A DNA stretch of 64,000 bases from Cranoglanis bouderius (lineage: Eukaryota; Chordata; Actinopteri; Siluriformes; Cranoglanididae): NCBI GenBank assembly GCA_023630585.1, contig CM042539.1:10867755-10931754 (forward strand), in the 5' to 3' direction. The notes beneath the pieces are model-generated. The model did not search any database. It was not told where the DNA came from and saw only the letters and a list, made by a program, of their open reading frames with translations. Positions 21,461 to 34,098 of this stretch are shown here, piece by piece. A program made the translations under genes and the position numbers. Every line of letters starts with the position of its first letter. Position 1 is the stretch's first letter.

Positions 21461-22831
21461 ATTTAATCTCACCCCTGAAATCAGCTGTATTATGCAACAG
21501 TCCTAAACTGTGTAACAGTTTTGACACATGACTTTTCAGAAATATTGCTGTTGCTAATATTTTGCCATTTTGGTCATCAACATTTAATATTTTAGACAGA
21601 TTATTTGTTCAAATTTCAGGTATAACTGTTTATACTTTGTACTCATGGTATTCCTACACATGTACAACCAATTTACCTTTTTAATACAAGTGATATTTAG
21701 AAAGAAATAACTATTTGTATGAGAAGCAAATTTAAGGAATAAAAAGACATCTAAAGAATCTACAGTAAATGTGTGTTTTTAAAAAAATCTTATCCATAAA
21801 AGTGTTATATTTTACTTTTTGTTGATTTTATTGGAAACAATCTAAAAAGAAAGGCATGAATCTTGCTTATTTTACTTAGACACTCGTAGCCCAACTATCC
21901 GTTTGCCTTCCACTGTACAATGAATGCTAGCTTTTTTTTTTAAAGTTTTTTTTTTTTTTTATCTATAACTTGGTCTAATAAACTGGTTTGCTCTCCAAGT
22001 GCAAGTCCTGCCTTCAAGAGACTAATTAAAATCAAGCTAATGAGTCTGCAAACACAAATCTTATTATTTGTTTGAACATTTAAGGTTTTAATTGACAGTT
22101 TGTGCCCTTTTGTTTTATGTGACACTAACAGTGACTAAACTGTAATAAAATAAAAGAGCTTGGAAAACTTTTGACTGGTAGTGTAGAATAACTAGAATAA
22201 AAAAAACAACAACTTATTTTTGACGTGTTGTATTTTGTGTAAATTCAGTATTGTTTTTAGCTGATGAAATGCCAAATCTATCACCAGTACACTATTAGTC
22301 ACAAGTAGCTGATTTAGACTTTAAAAAAACCTCAAACAAACAAACAAAACCAAAAAATAAACACTAAATGTAAGCAAAATTAAATATATACATATTGTTC
22401 TTCATAAAAATCCAAAGTTTTCAAGATTCATAAGATATTTTCGCTCCCACCATATATGCAGTTTTGAGCCACACTGATGAGATGTGATGCTGCCAGATTT
22501 GCAATGCAAAGGCATTTAACCAAATAGTATCATCATTAGTGAGCTGCTTTCTTACAGCTGCAATCATCTGATGATTTGAAATCAAATTGTCTTTTTAAGT
22601 ATGGATATACTCGTTCATTTTATAACCATCTGTTATTGCCGTATGTGTTATTGCTCTTGAAATAAAAGTAGGTGTATGACACTGATGATTATGCCTGAAC
22701 CGGATATAATGAACACAACAGAAACATACAGAAAGAATCTCAGTTTACTGTACTAACTCAATATTCTTATTCAGACAGATTTCAATTTCGACCATGAATA
22801 TACAGTACTAATGAAATAAAGTACTTCCTAC

Positions 22832-22880
22832 CTTGGTTTTGAGCAGATGCAGAGTGGTGTGTGTGTGTTTGTGTGTGCGC
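22832..22880 (-). other. trpa1: trpa1 non-coding exon 1 (predicted)
   Basis: A good donor (ACCAAG then GTAGGAAGT at 22831) lies about 70 bases downstream of a TATA box. Joined to the exon 2 acceptor at 19324 it would make a short 5' untranslated leader. The transcription start is inferred from the TATA box spacing, so the 5' boundary is approximate. Confidence 0.55.
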
Positions 22881-22904
22881 GTATGTTTGTCTTTAGGAAG
22901 GTGG

Positions 22905-22911
22905 TTTTATA
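22905..22911 (-). promoter_or_regulatory. trpa1 TATA box (predicted)
   Basis: On the minus strand the sequence reads GCGTATAAAACCACC. It stands the right distance upstream of the predicted first exon. Confidence 0.55.
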
Positions 22912-22929
22912 CGCTGCCTTGCTTCATGG

Positions 22930-24077
22930 AGGTCGGATTACAGAGGCTGTTATTCTGACATCATTTCCTCTGATGTAATCAAAAACTCTGCCAATTGGAC
23001 ATTAAAACAATTACAAACCATCATATTGACCTGTTTTTGTTATGGCTGGGGCCAAGCAATGATCTGTGACTTTACATGTATACAATCAGGGAGGAAAGTT
23101 GTATGGTAATGTAAATGTTTTCTTGTTTCACGTGTTTCCATTTTTTAGGACAAAATTGTACCATATTAACACATGATGTCGTGCTTGTGATCAACAATAC
23201 AATATAAAAATAAAAAGTGTATACTTTATCATGTGCCTAAGGTGTTTGTCTTCTGGTGTTATTCCAACCTGACAAACTAAACAAGTACTGAATGTGTTTG
23301 TATTTTTATAGTATTATTAGTGTCATTATTTGATAAAGAGCTAAGCTTTTCCACATCAATGTAAGGTTTCGTATTTGGCATCCACCTCAGATTATTTGCT
23401 TTTAACAAATGTCTTAAAGTGTATTAACGTGTACTTTTGTGTAACCAAGTGCAACAGCACCACCAGTGGTCATAAGGAAAATGGTAGAATGGTATAAGAA
23501 TAGTAAGAAAAAATGATGCTGGGGCTGATTTCTTTCTAGTACAGACTATAGATTCATGCAGCCTATCGGTGAGTTATCAGTGAGAGTTGGGTCAGGTGAT
23601 TACACAGAGTAAACCGCCCCCTAGATTTGATCTCCATTTGGCCTGACACATCCATAGCATTTCATCAGCAGTGATTGAAAAGTTGAATGGATGATAAATA
23701 AGAACTAGATGGATCATTTACTCTATCTAATGTTTGTTTTCCCCCCAAAATATGTTTGAAGGAGAAACTAAAAGTAAATAGACAAATTACAGATACAAAC
23801 TACATATTAATAATACAATTACTAATTTGTAATTGTTTTCTAATTAGAAGTATAGATGACAGAACGATAAGTTCAGATTTTTTTTTGGTTAGTATAATAA
23901 GGAAACCCAGTAGAGCATTACAAACTTAAAAATCAGATTTGACCAATGCAGCTGCCTTTAAATGTTGTGTAATAGTTTGCCCCACATCATTTTTATTAGG
24001 TCACAGACTCATTGTTTCACTGTTGAGCAATTGGTAGATTTTTAGCCCTCCCATCTAATATCATGATTATCCCTCAA
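22930..24077. other. Intergenic, no feature seen
   Basis: AT-rich sequence upstream of trpa1. I see no exon, no clear transposon and no long repeat. Confidence 0.5.
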
Positions 24078-24542
24078 CAGGTATGACAGTTGTTCAACCC
24101 AATATGGCTGTTGAGCTTTCACTCTATCATCTGGAGGTCACAAGTTTGAATCCCAGTAATGCCACAGCCATCCGTGGCCGGGAGCCCAAGAGAGCAAAAC
24201 TGGTCATACGCTCAAGGAGGGAGGGATGGCATACTCTCTGTCCCCTATCAATCACAGTGACACTCGCCAATCATAGGCATCTGTGAGCTCATGCATGCAG
24301 AAGTGGGTGGATAGCACGTTCCTCTGAGTATGTTATGCCACCCCCTGATGTTGCATGAGCAGCAGTTCGTAAAGATGCGGTCGGATGGCCTCACATGTTT
24401 CAGAGGAGGCACGTGATAGCCTTTGAACTTCCTGCTTGGTAGATGTCGTGTGATAGGGGAGAGCTGCCTAATGGGTGTGAATTGGCCATGACTACATTAT
24501 GGAGAAAATTGGGGGGGAAATTATTAAAAAAAAAAAAAAAAA
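24078..24542 (+). mobile_element. SINE-like retroposon with poly(A) tail
   Basis: A box B-like CAAGTTTGAATCCCAG lies near the left end. The element ends GAATTGGCCATGACTACATT, then GGAGAAAATTGGGGGG and an A tail of about 18. The layout (Pol III-like head, unrelated body, A tail) is that of a SINE of about 450 bp. Confidence 0.6.
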
Positions 24543-24794
24543 AGCTGCAAATTTTTATTAAAAAATAGTTTATATATGTATTAAATAATAATACAAATAG
24601 TTGCCACACACTGAAAAAAAGAAAGATCCTTGTGAACTTTGCCTTAGTTTCTAAACATAATTGTTGCATAATTTCCTTAATCCACATTTTGAGTTAGAGC
24701 CTATGCTTATTTCCAGCTATATTCCAGCCAGAAGAGTTGTATTATATTACATTGCATTATCATACATTTTGATTGCCTGAGTGATTAATTATTA

Positions 24795-25420
24795 CAGTGA
24801 ATGGAAATAAGTATTCTGATACTTTTGTTTTTGATATTTAATATACTTCCAGTGGATATATCCACTTCCGATTTCCATAATGTCTTTTGAGTTTTTACTT
24901 AGAAATATGAACACACAAGTTTCATAAGCATAAACAAAGATGTATTCAAAAAACAAAATTGATAGGGAAAAAGGTATTCGGACACCGCGAATGACCACAA
25001 AATTGAACCAGAATGCTGCGAAAACCTAATAACTTATTACCACAGACGTTGCAAAGCTGTATTAGCAATAAAAGTTTTGCATTGTCTGTGGTAATACATA
25101 ATTAGGTTTTGGCAGCATTGTGGTTCAATTTTGGCCCATTTCTCTTGGCAAATCTTCAAGCTCATGTTGTTCAAAAAATCTCCAAGCGCTGTCTTGCTGA
25201 AACGTTCATCTTCTTGTCAGATTCCGTTCCTTGGCCGATGAGATTAAATTCTTCTCTAATAGCCCTGGCACATTGCTCCATTTATGATTCCTTCATTGAC
25301 ATGTAATGCCTCAGTGCCCTTTACAGAGAAGCAGTCCCATATTATGTACTCCCACCTCTGTACTTCACTGTGGATATGGTGTTATTGGAATCCTAAAGAA
25401 AATGATAAAGGAATGAAAAG
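24795..25420 (-). mobile_element. Tc1/mariner-like remnant
   Basis: Both GTATTCTGATAC (24812) and GTATTCGGACACCG (24974) resemble a terminal repeat. The interior keeps fragments of a transposase region: TTGGCCGATGAGATTAAATT and GAGAAGCAGTCCCATATTAT. It is heavily decayed with no open frame. Confidence 0.5.
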
Positions 25421-26044
25421 AAAGCAAAGATTTTTAAAAAAGTATGTGAGAAAGTGTTCGACTATAATGACTGTTTGTTAGGATTTGAACGTGAGTTTAA
25501 GAGAAGTTGCTGACTGATCAGCATTACAGGTAACAGCCATTATGATGCCATATAAGCTGTCAGTCAGAATTTAAATTGAACAGCATTCTGTGTATTTCAG
25601 TGCAAAAGGTTCGCACTTTAATCTAAAGTATTTTAAAACGATAAAAAAACAAAACCCACAGCGTACCTCTCACTGACATTATTGTCACCTACAGAGGTGG
25701 ATTTGATGCAATTAGGAAACATACTGAACTAAAAATGTGTAAGTAAGCTAAACTAAATACAATATTCTCTCCCAAAAAAGTCCTCTAAAGTGAAAACAGA
25801 AAAATTTTTGGACTAAAGTTTTTTTTTCTTTTCTGTGAACATCTGTGTTTATGAGGGATTAAATGGGGATAGGCCGGGAACTGGGGGGTGGGGGTGGTTA
25901 AGTGTGCGTAAACTGTAGTTTTCCTGTTTGTGCCTTAAAAACGGATCTGAAATTTGTACCGCTGGTTGAAATCATAGTTACAAAACAAAAACATGGCAGT
26001 CATGCAGTCACGTAAATAAATACATTTACGACGTGTGTGCTACA

Positions 26045-26350
26045 TATTACTACTTATACTACAGTACAGTTGTATGCTCGAATTTGATTTGTCAGAAGGT
26101 GTGCATTATTTTCATACAGCATTGTATACAACACTCTGTAACATGAACGATTCACGATTCAACGATTCGCAACAGTTCATACACAGGGACTTGGACCACA
26201 GATGCTAACAGAGTAAAACTTATAATTGTTGATGTGGTGACATTTTTGTTAGGAGACATATATTTAATGTTTATGGAAGGAGCCTCGTTTGTAAGTGCTT
26301 TGTAACAGTCAAAGTTTCCCAGCTCAGGAGTTTACGCTTTCTGGTTTCTC
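26045..26350. repeat. Dispersed repeat of unknown class
   Basis: It contains GAATTTGATTTGTCAGAAGG near the left and GCTTTGTAACAGTCAAAGTT then TCCCAGCTCAG near the right. The same blocks in the same order occur at 48400-48770. Partial copies lie at 20440-20520, 26645-26700, 30740-30835 (reverse), 40025-40080 and 44215-44270. Confidence 0.7.
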
Positions 26351-27027
26351 GGTAAAATAACAGGCTGTGTTGTTTGAGAGAGACAGTGAGTGAGAGAGAG
26401 AGAGAGTCAGGAGAGAACAGGATCTAACTTGTCTCTCAGTGGTTCCACAACATTAAATCTAACTATAAATCGTAAAATTGTGCAACATTGTAACTGGTGG
26501 CAAATGTGATATAAGTAGTCTAACACACGCTGTTATATGGAATAATGCACTTGTGGGAGATGGGGCAAAGGGGGGGGATTTAGTGGCACTCCACTTGCGT
26601 GTTGTGCTGCATCATAACCCTGCATTATTTTCATTTTTACCACAGCGCTGTTGAATTCTCGATTCTGATTGTCTGACAGCAAAAGTAGTTCCAGTCAGGT
26701 CTTGACCGCATTACAGTTCCATATCACTTCGCCAAGTTAACTGACATAATGGAAAAGTTAGCTTACTGTCCACCACAATACACAGAGCTAACCACAAGCA
26801 AAATTACAGAAAACTAAGATTTTCCAGAAATATGTAAGGAATAATTGATGATGAGAAATTCATAAATTAACTTAGGAAAGGAGGCTTGACGTGGTACTGA
26901 ATGCAACTTTTAGTGTGTGAGACTTTATTCACTTATCAGTAATCCAATACGATATAAAATATGCACAACCTTAATAAATGTAAAAACTTCAGAGTAATAG
27001 AAATGATTGATGTATGGAGCAGCTAAA

Positions 27028-27028
<1 letters not shown>

Positions 27029-27084
<56 letters not shown>
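27029..27084. repeat. (GT)n microsatellite
   Basis: An uninterrupted GT run in intergenic DNA. Confidence 0.97.
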
Positions 27085-27085
<1 letters not shown>

Positions 27086-27394
27086 TCAAGAGCTTGAGGA
27101 TCTGTAACAGCTTGCAAGCTGACAAAAGTATTTCAATATACAGTATTTTAATTATATTTAATTACGTTAAATACAATTCTTTTTTTTTTCTCTGGTGTAT
27201 TGAATACATATACATTTTTGTCTATTTTTAATTGGTTTTGGCCTAGCTATTGGTAAGATTTGTCTTTATAAATACATAGTTCAAAATTATGGGGATTTGA
27301 AAAAAATCAGAACCCTAAATATAATTTTAAAAAAAAGAAAGTTTCAAAAATAGAAATTCTACATAGAAATGTTGTTGTTCTTTTTGGGGGATTC

Positions 27395-27550
27395 TTTTTG
27401 CTCTTGTTGGGGGTTGCCACAGTGGATCACCTTCCATTGTCCACATATTGATTGGGGACAAGTTTTATGGCCTTCCTGACACAACTATCCCCATTTATCT
27501 GGGCTCGGGACCGGCACCGAGTGCACTAGCACCTCCAGTGGCTGGCTAGA
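27395..27550. mobile_element. Truncated retroelement-type repeat
   Basis: It contains GGGGTTGCCACAGTGGATCA, then CCTTCCTGACACAACTATCC and TGGGCTCGGGACCGGCACCG, a block I associate with 3' regions of fish LINE-type repeats. It is short and has no coding capacity. Confidence 0.45.
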
Positions 27551-27559
27551 TCCTACATA

Positions 27560-28690
27560 GAAATACAGAGTCAAAACAGAAGAAAACCATAATGAGGTTA
27601 GTGCATCAATGATGGCCAGTAATCTAATGTTTGCTTAGCCTAAGTACATAGAACATTACCTAAACGCTTATGCTAAGTATCAAGTGTTTAACATCACTGT
27701 AGAAAACTAGCTATTAGAGTGGAACAGAGGAACGTTTGTATTTGTGTGACTGAAATTACATACTTTACCCTGGGAATCCTGGACACTCCACCTTTGGCCT
27801 AATATACATGAAATCTCTATTTTTATGATTTGTATTTAGGATTCTGATTCGTTAAAATCTCCATCAATTCAAATGATTTCCATAATTTCTCCATAATTTC
27901 AAATATGTTTTAAAATCTTAGCCCTTTCAAGTTCAAAACAAAGAAAACAACAACAACTGATATTGATGTCAAGGTAGATATTGATATCATTTAATACATT
28001 GATCAATATATTATAAACACCACAATTAAATGTTGTTTAATGTGGCATACTGTATATAATATAGTATAAAATAATATAAATAAAATATGATATCTTAATT
28101 ATGAGCATTAATTTATTTTAAGCGAACTAACTAGCTTCTATAGCCTTCAAGGCATGAGCATTCAGAGCTGTTCTGATTTTCATATATGGATTCAACCACA
28201 TGCCCATATTTCCATATTTAATCTCTATATAAAATGTATTTTTTCTGTTTTGAGTTATTAGTGTAACCCTTTCTACAATTACATTCCCACTCTCCTGATC
28301 CTTAATAGAAGAATCATTTATTCTCTGACAACTGATGTTTTTTAAAGGCATATTGATTTTTCGATGACTTTTTTCTTTATATGTGTGGGTGATAACATTC
28401 AGACAGCAATTGCAAGTTCTCCTCTAGTCTTTTTATCTTAAGTGACTTTTCCATCACTTTAAAATACATAATCTCTCCATTTCCCCTCTGGGACACACTT
28501 TAAACCCTGAAGTTCAGCTTTATGTTATTGAAGTTTGAACTGTAAGGATTTAAAAAAGAGATAATGTAATTGGTATCTGGCTGGTAAGATCTCCAAATCT
28601 TAAAAACACAGATTTTTAAAGATTTGTAGACCTAACCAGCTAGGATATCTCAGTATGATGATATAACAGGATTAATCTGAAAGGATTTTT
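27560..28690. other. Intergenic, no supported gene
   Basis: AT-rich. One 74-codon minus-strand frame (28351-28127) resembles nothing I know and has no splice or promoter context. Confidence 0.45.
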
Positions 28691-28695
28691 ATATA

Positions 28696-29275
28696 CAGTG
28701 CTGTGAAAAAGTATTTGCCCCATCCTGATTTCTTCTGTTTTTGTGTATATCTCATACTATCTCATACTATCTATTCAAACGAAATACAACATAAAACGAA
28801 GGCATTGTGATACACCTATCACCCAATTGCCCCCTTAAACTTAAAATCTGGTTGTGCCACCATTCTCAGCAGTAACTGCAACCAAACCAAATGCACCACA
28901 TTGTGGTGGAATCTTGGCCCTCTCTTCATTGCAGAACTGCTTTAGTTCAGCCACATTGGATGGTTTTCGAGCATGAACTGCCTGCTTAAGGTCCTGCCGC
29001 AGCATCTCAATTGGTTCAAGTCAGGACTTTGACTAGGCCACTCCAAAACTTTAATTTTGCTGGTGGACTTACTCCTATGCTTTGGATCATTGTCTTGCTG
29101 CATAATCCAGTTGCGCTTGAGTTTCAACTTACGGACTGAAGACTGGACATTCTCCTTTAGGGTTTTCTGGTAGAGAGCAGAATTCATGTTTCCCTCGATT
29201 ATTGCAAGTTTCCCAGGCCCTGAAGCAGCAAAGCATCTCCACACCATCACACTTCCTCCACCATGTTTCTCAATG
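28696..29275 (-). mobile_element. Truncated Tc1-like transposon with broken transposase
   Basis: The left end CAGTGCTGTGAAAAAGTATT follows a TA and is the terminal repeat of a known type of fish Tc1 element. The minus-strand frame 29250-28942 keeps the middle of a transposase: MVWRCFAASGPGKLAIIEG, MQQDNDPKHRSKST, then SPDLNQ. A one-base loss just before the third catalytic residue shifts the frame (Pro-Ile-Glu becomes Gln-Leu-Arg). The right end and the N-terminal part are missing. Confidence 0.85.
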
Positions 29276-29627
29276 TACTAATCATTTAATAATAAACATT
29301 TATCAATTCACTTATACATATTCCTGGGTTAGATTTTCAAAGTTGAGGGTATTTAAAACAAGGTCAATTAAGCAAAAAAAAATAAAAATCTAAAATATAG
29401 GGTGTTCAAAACAATACCAGCTCATAGACAGTTTATATACATGAACATGAGACAAGCATCCTCATGATGAGTGTGACGACCATCACCATGATGACACTTA
29501 CGCTAAAGAGGACTCTGAAGACGTCCACACTTGAAGAAAGCGATGCAAAACAATGACACTCTGCGTTGCCCACTCTTTAATTACTAACTTTATTTCAAGG
29601 TGCACTCATGTCTGTTAAATTGATAAC

Positions 29628-29773
<146 letters not shown>

Positions 29774-29829
29774 CACATATATGTGTGTATATATGTATAT
29801 ATGTATATATGTATATATATGCTATGACA

Positions 29830-31200
29830 ACTAACCACATCCATTTCCTGTCAGTGTCTCTCACATGATATAGAGTGCTTGAACCCACCATTGGATTTTG
29901 CTCTTATTTATTGAAAAGATACAGTGGTTAGGGTGAAGGGTGAAAGGTGAAGATTGATGATGGTGAAACTCACACATGTTTTATCCAAGATTAGCCCTGG
30001 ACACTTTACACAAAATGGAGATAAATGCTGGTGAAGACATTGGAAAAGCAACAATTATTTCAACTCCACTGCATATTTTTCCCACAAGACCAACAATATC
30101 CAAACTAGAAAGTTCCCTAAGGCTTTAAAATAGAGCGTGACATTAAAGGTCAATGCATTTTCATCAATAGCATGCAGTGAGTTTAGAGCAATTCTTCCAG
30201 AGGGGAGAATGTTTTTATTTCCTAATGACCATATGTTTTATAAGTTAGTATATTATATATGTATTAAGCTGGTTTTGCTCTAAGTAAGGAATAATCGATG
30301 TCAGGGTGGTGTGATTCACTACAGTGCAAAGTGGAAGGCTGTTTATCATCCATTCTAACCATTTATACATACATTTAATGTTAAGAAGCGTCTATGAAAC
30401 AAGTTTCTGTTATCACTAGTGTTACAACAGTTACAAAGTCATTCCCTCACCAGCCTCTTGTTTTTTCTCTCTTGATGACAAAAATATGAAGAAAAAAAAA
30501 ACAAAAAAAAAAACAACAATGCACAAACTCATCTGTTAAATGAGACATTAAATGTCTCCTAACAAAAAGCTGTAACACGTTAACATATTTCTTCCTTTTG
30601 GCTTTTAAATCTTTTTTTTTTATTATTAAGCTTAGATTATGTTGAGCACTCACCATACCATTCAAGTCCTTGTCAATGAGTTGTTACTGTAGAAAAGCTA
30701 ATGCATTCGAACAAGTGCATTAATACAGAATAAACTACTGTTAGAGTCATGCTGTTATAGAAAATGAATCCACATCTTCTGATCATTCAGTTTTGAGAAT
30801 TCCACAGCGCCATGGTATAAAGTGGTTCAATGTATGTTGTCCATACTGTTTAAAATTCTATTGGGTTTAAAAATTGCTTTCTTATTGGGACAGAACGTAC
30901 TTAACCCCTTGATTTACAAAGCACAATTTCATTTTCTCAGTAATGAAAGCTTACACTCTTCTCCTCATCATGCCAGAAAGAAGGATGGAATCACACGGAT
31001 GAGTATGTCCATGACCTCTGACTGACCGTTAATGAGTGTTGAGATTTATGAAGCCTTTCATCATATGACACACTCAGAAAGACACTTGAAATGTGACACA
31101 CAAACAGAAGCATGATGTCTATCCATTCAAGTATATGTATTTTGAATTTGTTTATAATTAAACCTGAACGAAAACCCGAAACTTAGACAGAGGTGTTTGT
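29830..31200. other. Intergenic, no gene seen
   Basis: Only a reverse partial copy of the dispersed repeat (about 30740-30835) and short A/T homopolymers were noted. Confidence 0.5.
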
Positions 31201-31234
31201 GTGTGTTCATGTGGTTAGATATAGGAAAAAGAAG

Positions 31235-31314
31235 AGATAGGAATATCTGACAGTTTTGACCTTGTGGGGATAGTTGGCTGGTCCCCATGAGGCATTAATA
31301 AACTGCTTTTATTA

Positions 31315-31345
<31 letters not shown>

Positions 31346-31502
31346 TTTTATTATTTTTTATTATTTTTTATTTATTTTTTTTTTACAAAAAACTGGAGAT
31401 TTTATTTAAAAACTAAAAGAGCCAAACGGTTTCCTTTTGGTTACTGAGGTTAAGGTTGTGGTTAGATGTATTATATCAGTGGAAGGTCCTCACAAAAATA
31501 GT

Positions 31503-31578
<76 letters not shown>

Positions 31579-31580
31579 GG
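31235..31580. repeat. Microsatellite-associated dispersed repeat ending in (GT)n
   Basis: ACCTTGTGGGGATAGTTGGC then GGTCCCCATGAGG begins a repeat common in fish genomes. It contains (ATT)n (31320-31350), ends GGTCCTCACAAAAATAGTAA, and runs into a GT array (31504-31575). Confidence 0.65.
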
Positions 31581-31584
31581 TGGT

Positions 31585-33147
31585 GGGGATAAAGAAAATA
31601 TGTGATAAAGCACGATGGTAAAAGAGTGTAATGTGTAAATTATTCCGTTGCGAGTGTGTGTTCCAGTTTAAATGGTGTGAAATGGGTTTAATGCAACAAC
31701 CCAAAGCTCAATAAACAAAACAAAAAAATTTAATCAGTCAATTAAATGAATAAATTCATAATTTCCTGGATGCCGTAGGTCAGCTCTAGAGGCTTTAGAG
31801 GCTTTACGGCGTGTCAGTTTGTATATTTTTCAATCCACACATAAACAAGCACAACACACTGTTTACTTCATTATGCTGCCAGAAATATAGTTAATTACCT
31901 TAATGCAGTTTAATTACACTGAGTACATTTTTAATTAAATGATTATTTTGGTGTTCAGGTCTTTATTACAGTGCGTGTGCAATGTGTGTGAATCCAGCCT
32001 GAATAACAAAATGTATGATTGTTCAAAAGGTCTTTGGAGGCCTGATGGTTGTAATACTGCTACTAACTAACTACTACTTACTTACTACTTACTTACTTAC
32101 TAACTACTGTCATCCGCCTTGAAAATTAAAAAGGTAATAAATAAAAATATAAAAACCTTTGCAGTGTCCTGGATTATAATCAGAACAAAATAACAACAAA
32201 ACAACAATCTTCTTAGTGCCGAAATTTGAAGCTATTTTGAAGCTATAAGTTGATTTGCAGTTGTGATTGCAAAAATATGCACTTTAAAGTAAGTCTCTGT
32301 GCCAAATAATTACTATATTATTAATAAAATACTGTATGTAAGGCATGATATTTCATGGCACATGTGCCATGAAAGACTTTTTCTTTTGTTTTTGCCATAT
32401 TTGCAGTATGTAAAGTATATTGTGATTAATATATTAAACTGAAATCTATCCAAACACCATGTTCATACCAGTTATTTAAGTGCTCTATTGTTCTTGACAG
32501 TTGTTCTACAACATGAGTGCAAACGCAAAAGCCGATATTGAGTTTCAGAACGTTGACGATGTGATTAAAGAGAGCAGGTGCTGTGTCCAACGAGATAATA
32601 AGGGACCTTTTTGAAGGACAGAAGTGTCCGCTAACACCACTAAAGCTAAAAACAGCCATACAGATGAGTGGATAAACATCAGTGTGTTTTGTCAATACTG
32701 ATGCTAACCTTCATCCATTTCAGTTATACAGAAATGAACCATTTTGGTTTGCCATTTTATTTGCAATAATGGTGCACACATCTCTTTGGATTTATATTCT
32801 TTATAAGTATCACAGTGAAAAATAAACGTAACATTTAACCTATGGATTTAAAGTAAATAACCCCTTTAACCCCACCAGGTTCACCAGGAGTCAAGTGCCA
32901 GAGGATCTGAGCAGTCTATCGTCAAGATCCAAAATGCACACACATACACAGGGGTCAGAACATACACAACTTGGAATATGACCTATGAAAAATAAGAATA
33001 CAAGAAACAAGCGACAGTAGCAAATCTTGATCAACATCCAAATATTCCCTTCAGGCAGTCTAGGGTTTGGAACTTATAACCCAGAGGTCACTCATTCAAA
33101 ATCTCAACCACTGTACAATAGTGCATGGCCTTAAGTTACTGCAAATA
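31585..33147. other. Intergenic, no supported gene
   Basis: There is a short ORF-like patch at 32513-32680 (see findings) but no clear gene. Confidence 0.45.
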
Positions 33148-34098
33148 AGTCCCTCCAGGATTTTGCGATTTTGTGACCATGGAAATTAACGCAAAATCAA
33201 GCAAAATCCGCAATATTTGAAGGAGCTTGCAATTTGTCTAAATTACCACAGATTTTCTGTAGATTTGGGCCAAGACGCGTCATGTGACATCATCACAATG
33301 TTCATTCAGCCAAAGCCCTCTTCGATTCACGTGCGTCAAACATGAGTACAGCTAAATAATAATAACAACGATAATTCCTTAGATTTATATAGCACTTTTC
33401 TAGACACTCTCTAGACACAAAGCGCTTTACATAGTATGGGGGGGAAATCTCCTCAGACCACCACCAGTGTGTAGCATCCACCTGGATGATGTGACAGCAG
33501 CCATAGTGCACCAGAACACCCACCACACACTAGCTATTAGTGGAGAGGAGAGGAGAGTGATGTAGCCAATTCAGGGATGGAGATTATTAGGGGGCCATGA
33601 TAGATAAGGACCAATGGGGAAATTTCACCAGGGAATTTTAATGACCACAGAGAGTCAAGTTTAATGTCTCGTCCTAAAGACAGTGCTGTTTTTACAGTAT
33701 AGTGTCCCCATCACTATACTAGGGCAATAGGACCCACACAGACCACAGGGTGAGCACCACCTACTGGCCTCCCTAATACCACTTCCAGCAGCAACCTTAG
33801 TTTCCCCAGGAGGTCTCCCATCCAGGTACTGGCCAGGTACTGGCCAGGCTCAACCCTGCTTAGCTTCCGTGGGAAACCAGGTGAGTTTTTACTGGCCATA
33901 AAGGTCTGATTTACCAGCAAACATCACTGCAAAAGACCATACAAAACGATTTCGTACACTTGCAATTTTGCCAATTCAAGTAGTTTTCCACAAAAAAAGC
34001 AAATTGCATCTCAAATTCTGAATAAAAGCCATAGCAAAATTGAGCAATTTTCAGCCACAACAATCACAAAAAAAATCTGCAAAATACTGTACGGACTG
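33148..34098. mobile_element. hAT-like MITE split by a SINE
   Basis: The left end is AGTCCCTCCAGGATTTTGCG. The right end reads the reverse complement of a near match (ACTGTACGGACTG). The two halves (33148 to about 33354, and 33905-34098) are continuous in the relatives at 40913-41440 and 50340-50725. No coding region is present. The hAT assignment rests on the CAGTCC-type ends only. Confidence 0.65.
33355..33905 (-). mobile_element. 5S-rRNA-derived SINE
   Basis: Read on the minus strand, 33885-33805 matches the 3' half of 5S ribosomal RNA: GGAAGCTAAGCAGGGTTGAG, GCCTGGCCAGTACC and TGGATGGGAGACC. These include the internal promoter A and C boxes. The 3' tail (TAAAGCGCTTTGTG, then AAAGTGCTATATAA-type sequence) is a conserved fish SINE tail. 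An 11-bp segment (TGGCCAGTACC) is tandemly doubled inside the 5S-like head. Confidence 0.8.

Larger units (their letters stand above)
19285..22831 (-). other. trpa1 exon 2 leader and intron 1
   Basis: Bases 19323-19285 are 5' untranslated leader of exon 2. The remainder is a 3.5-kb intron with no coding signal. It contains a roughly 131-bp tandem duplication (20738-20940), homopolymer T tracts, and the paired AAGT/AAAT and TTTA microsatellites at 21310-21460. Confidence 0.75.

Noticed and set aside
28127..28351. 74-codon minus-strand ORF
   Set aside because: No recognisable domain, AT-rich composition, and no splice or promoter context; such lengths occur by chance.
33805..33890. Candidate 5S rRNA gene
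   Set aside because: Only the 3' half is matched, with an internal duplication, and it continues into a SINE body and tail.
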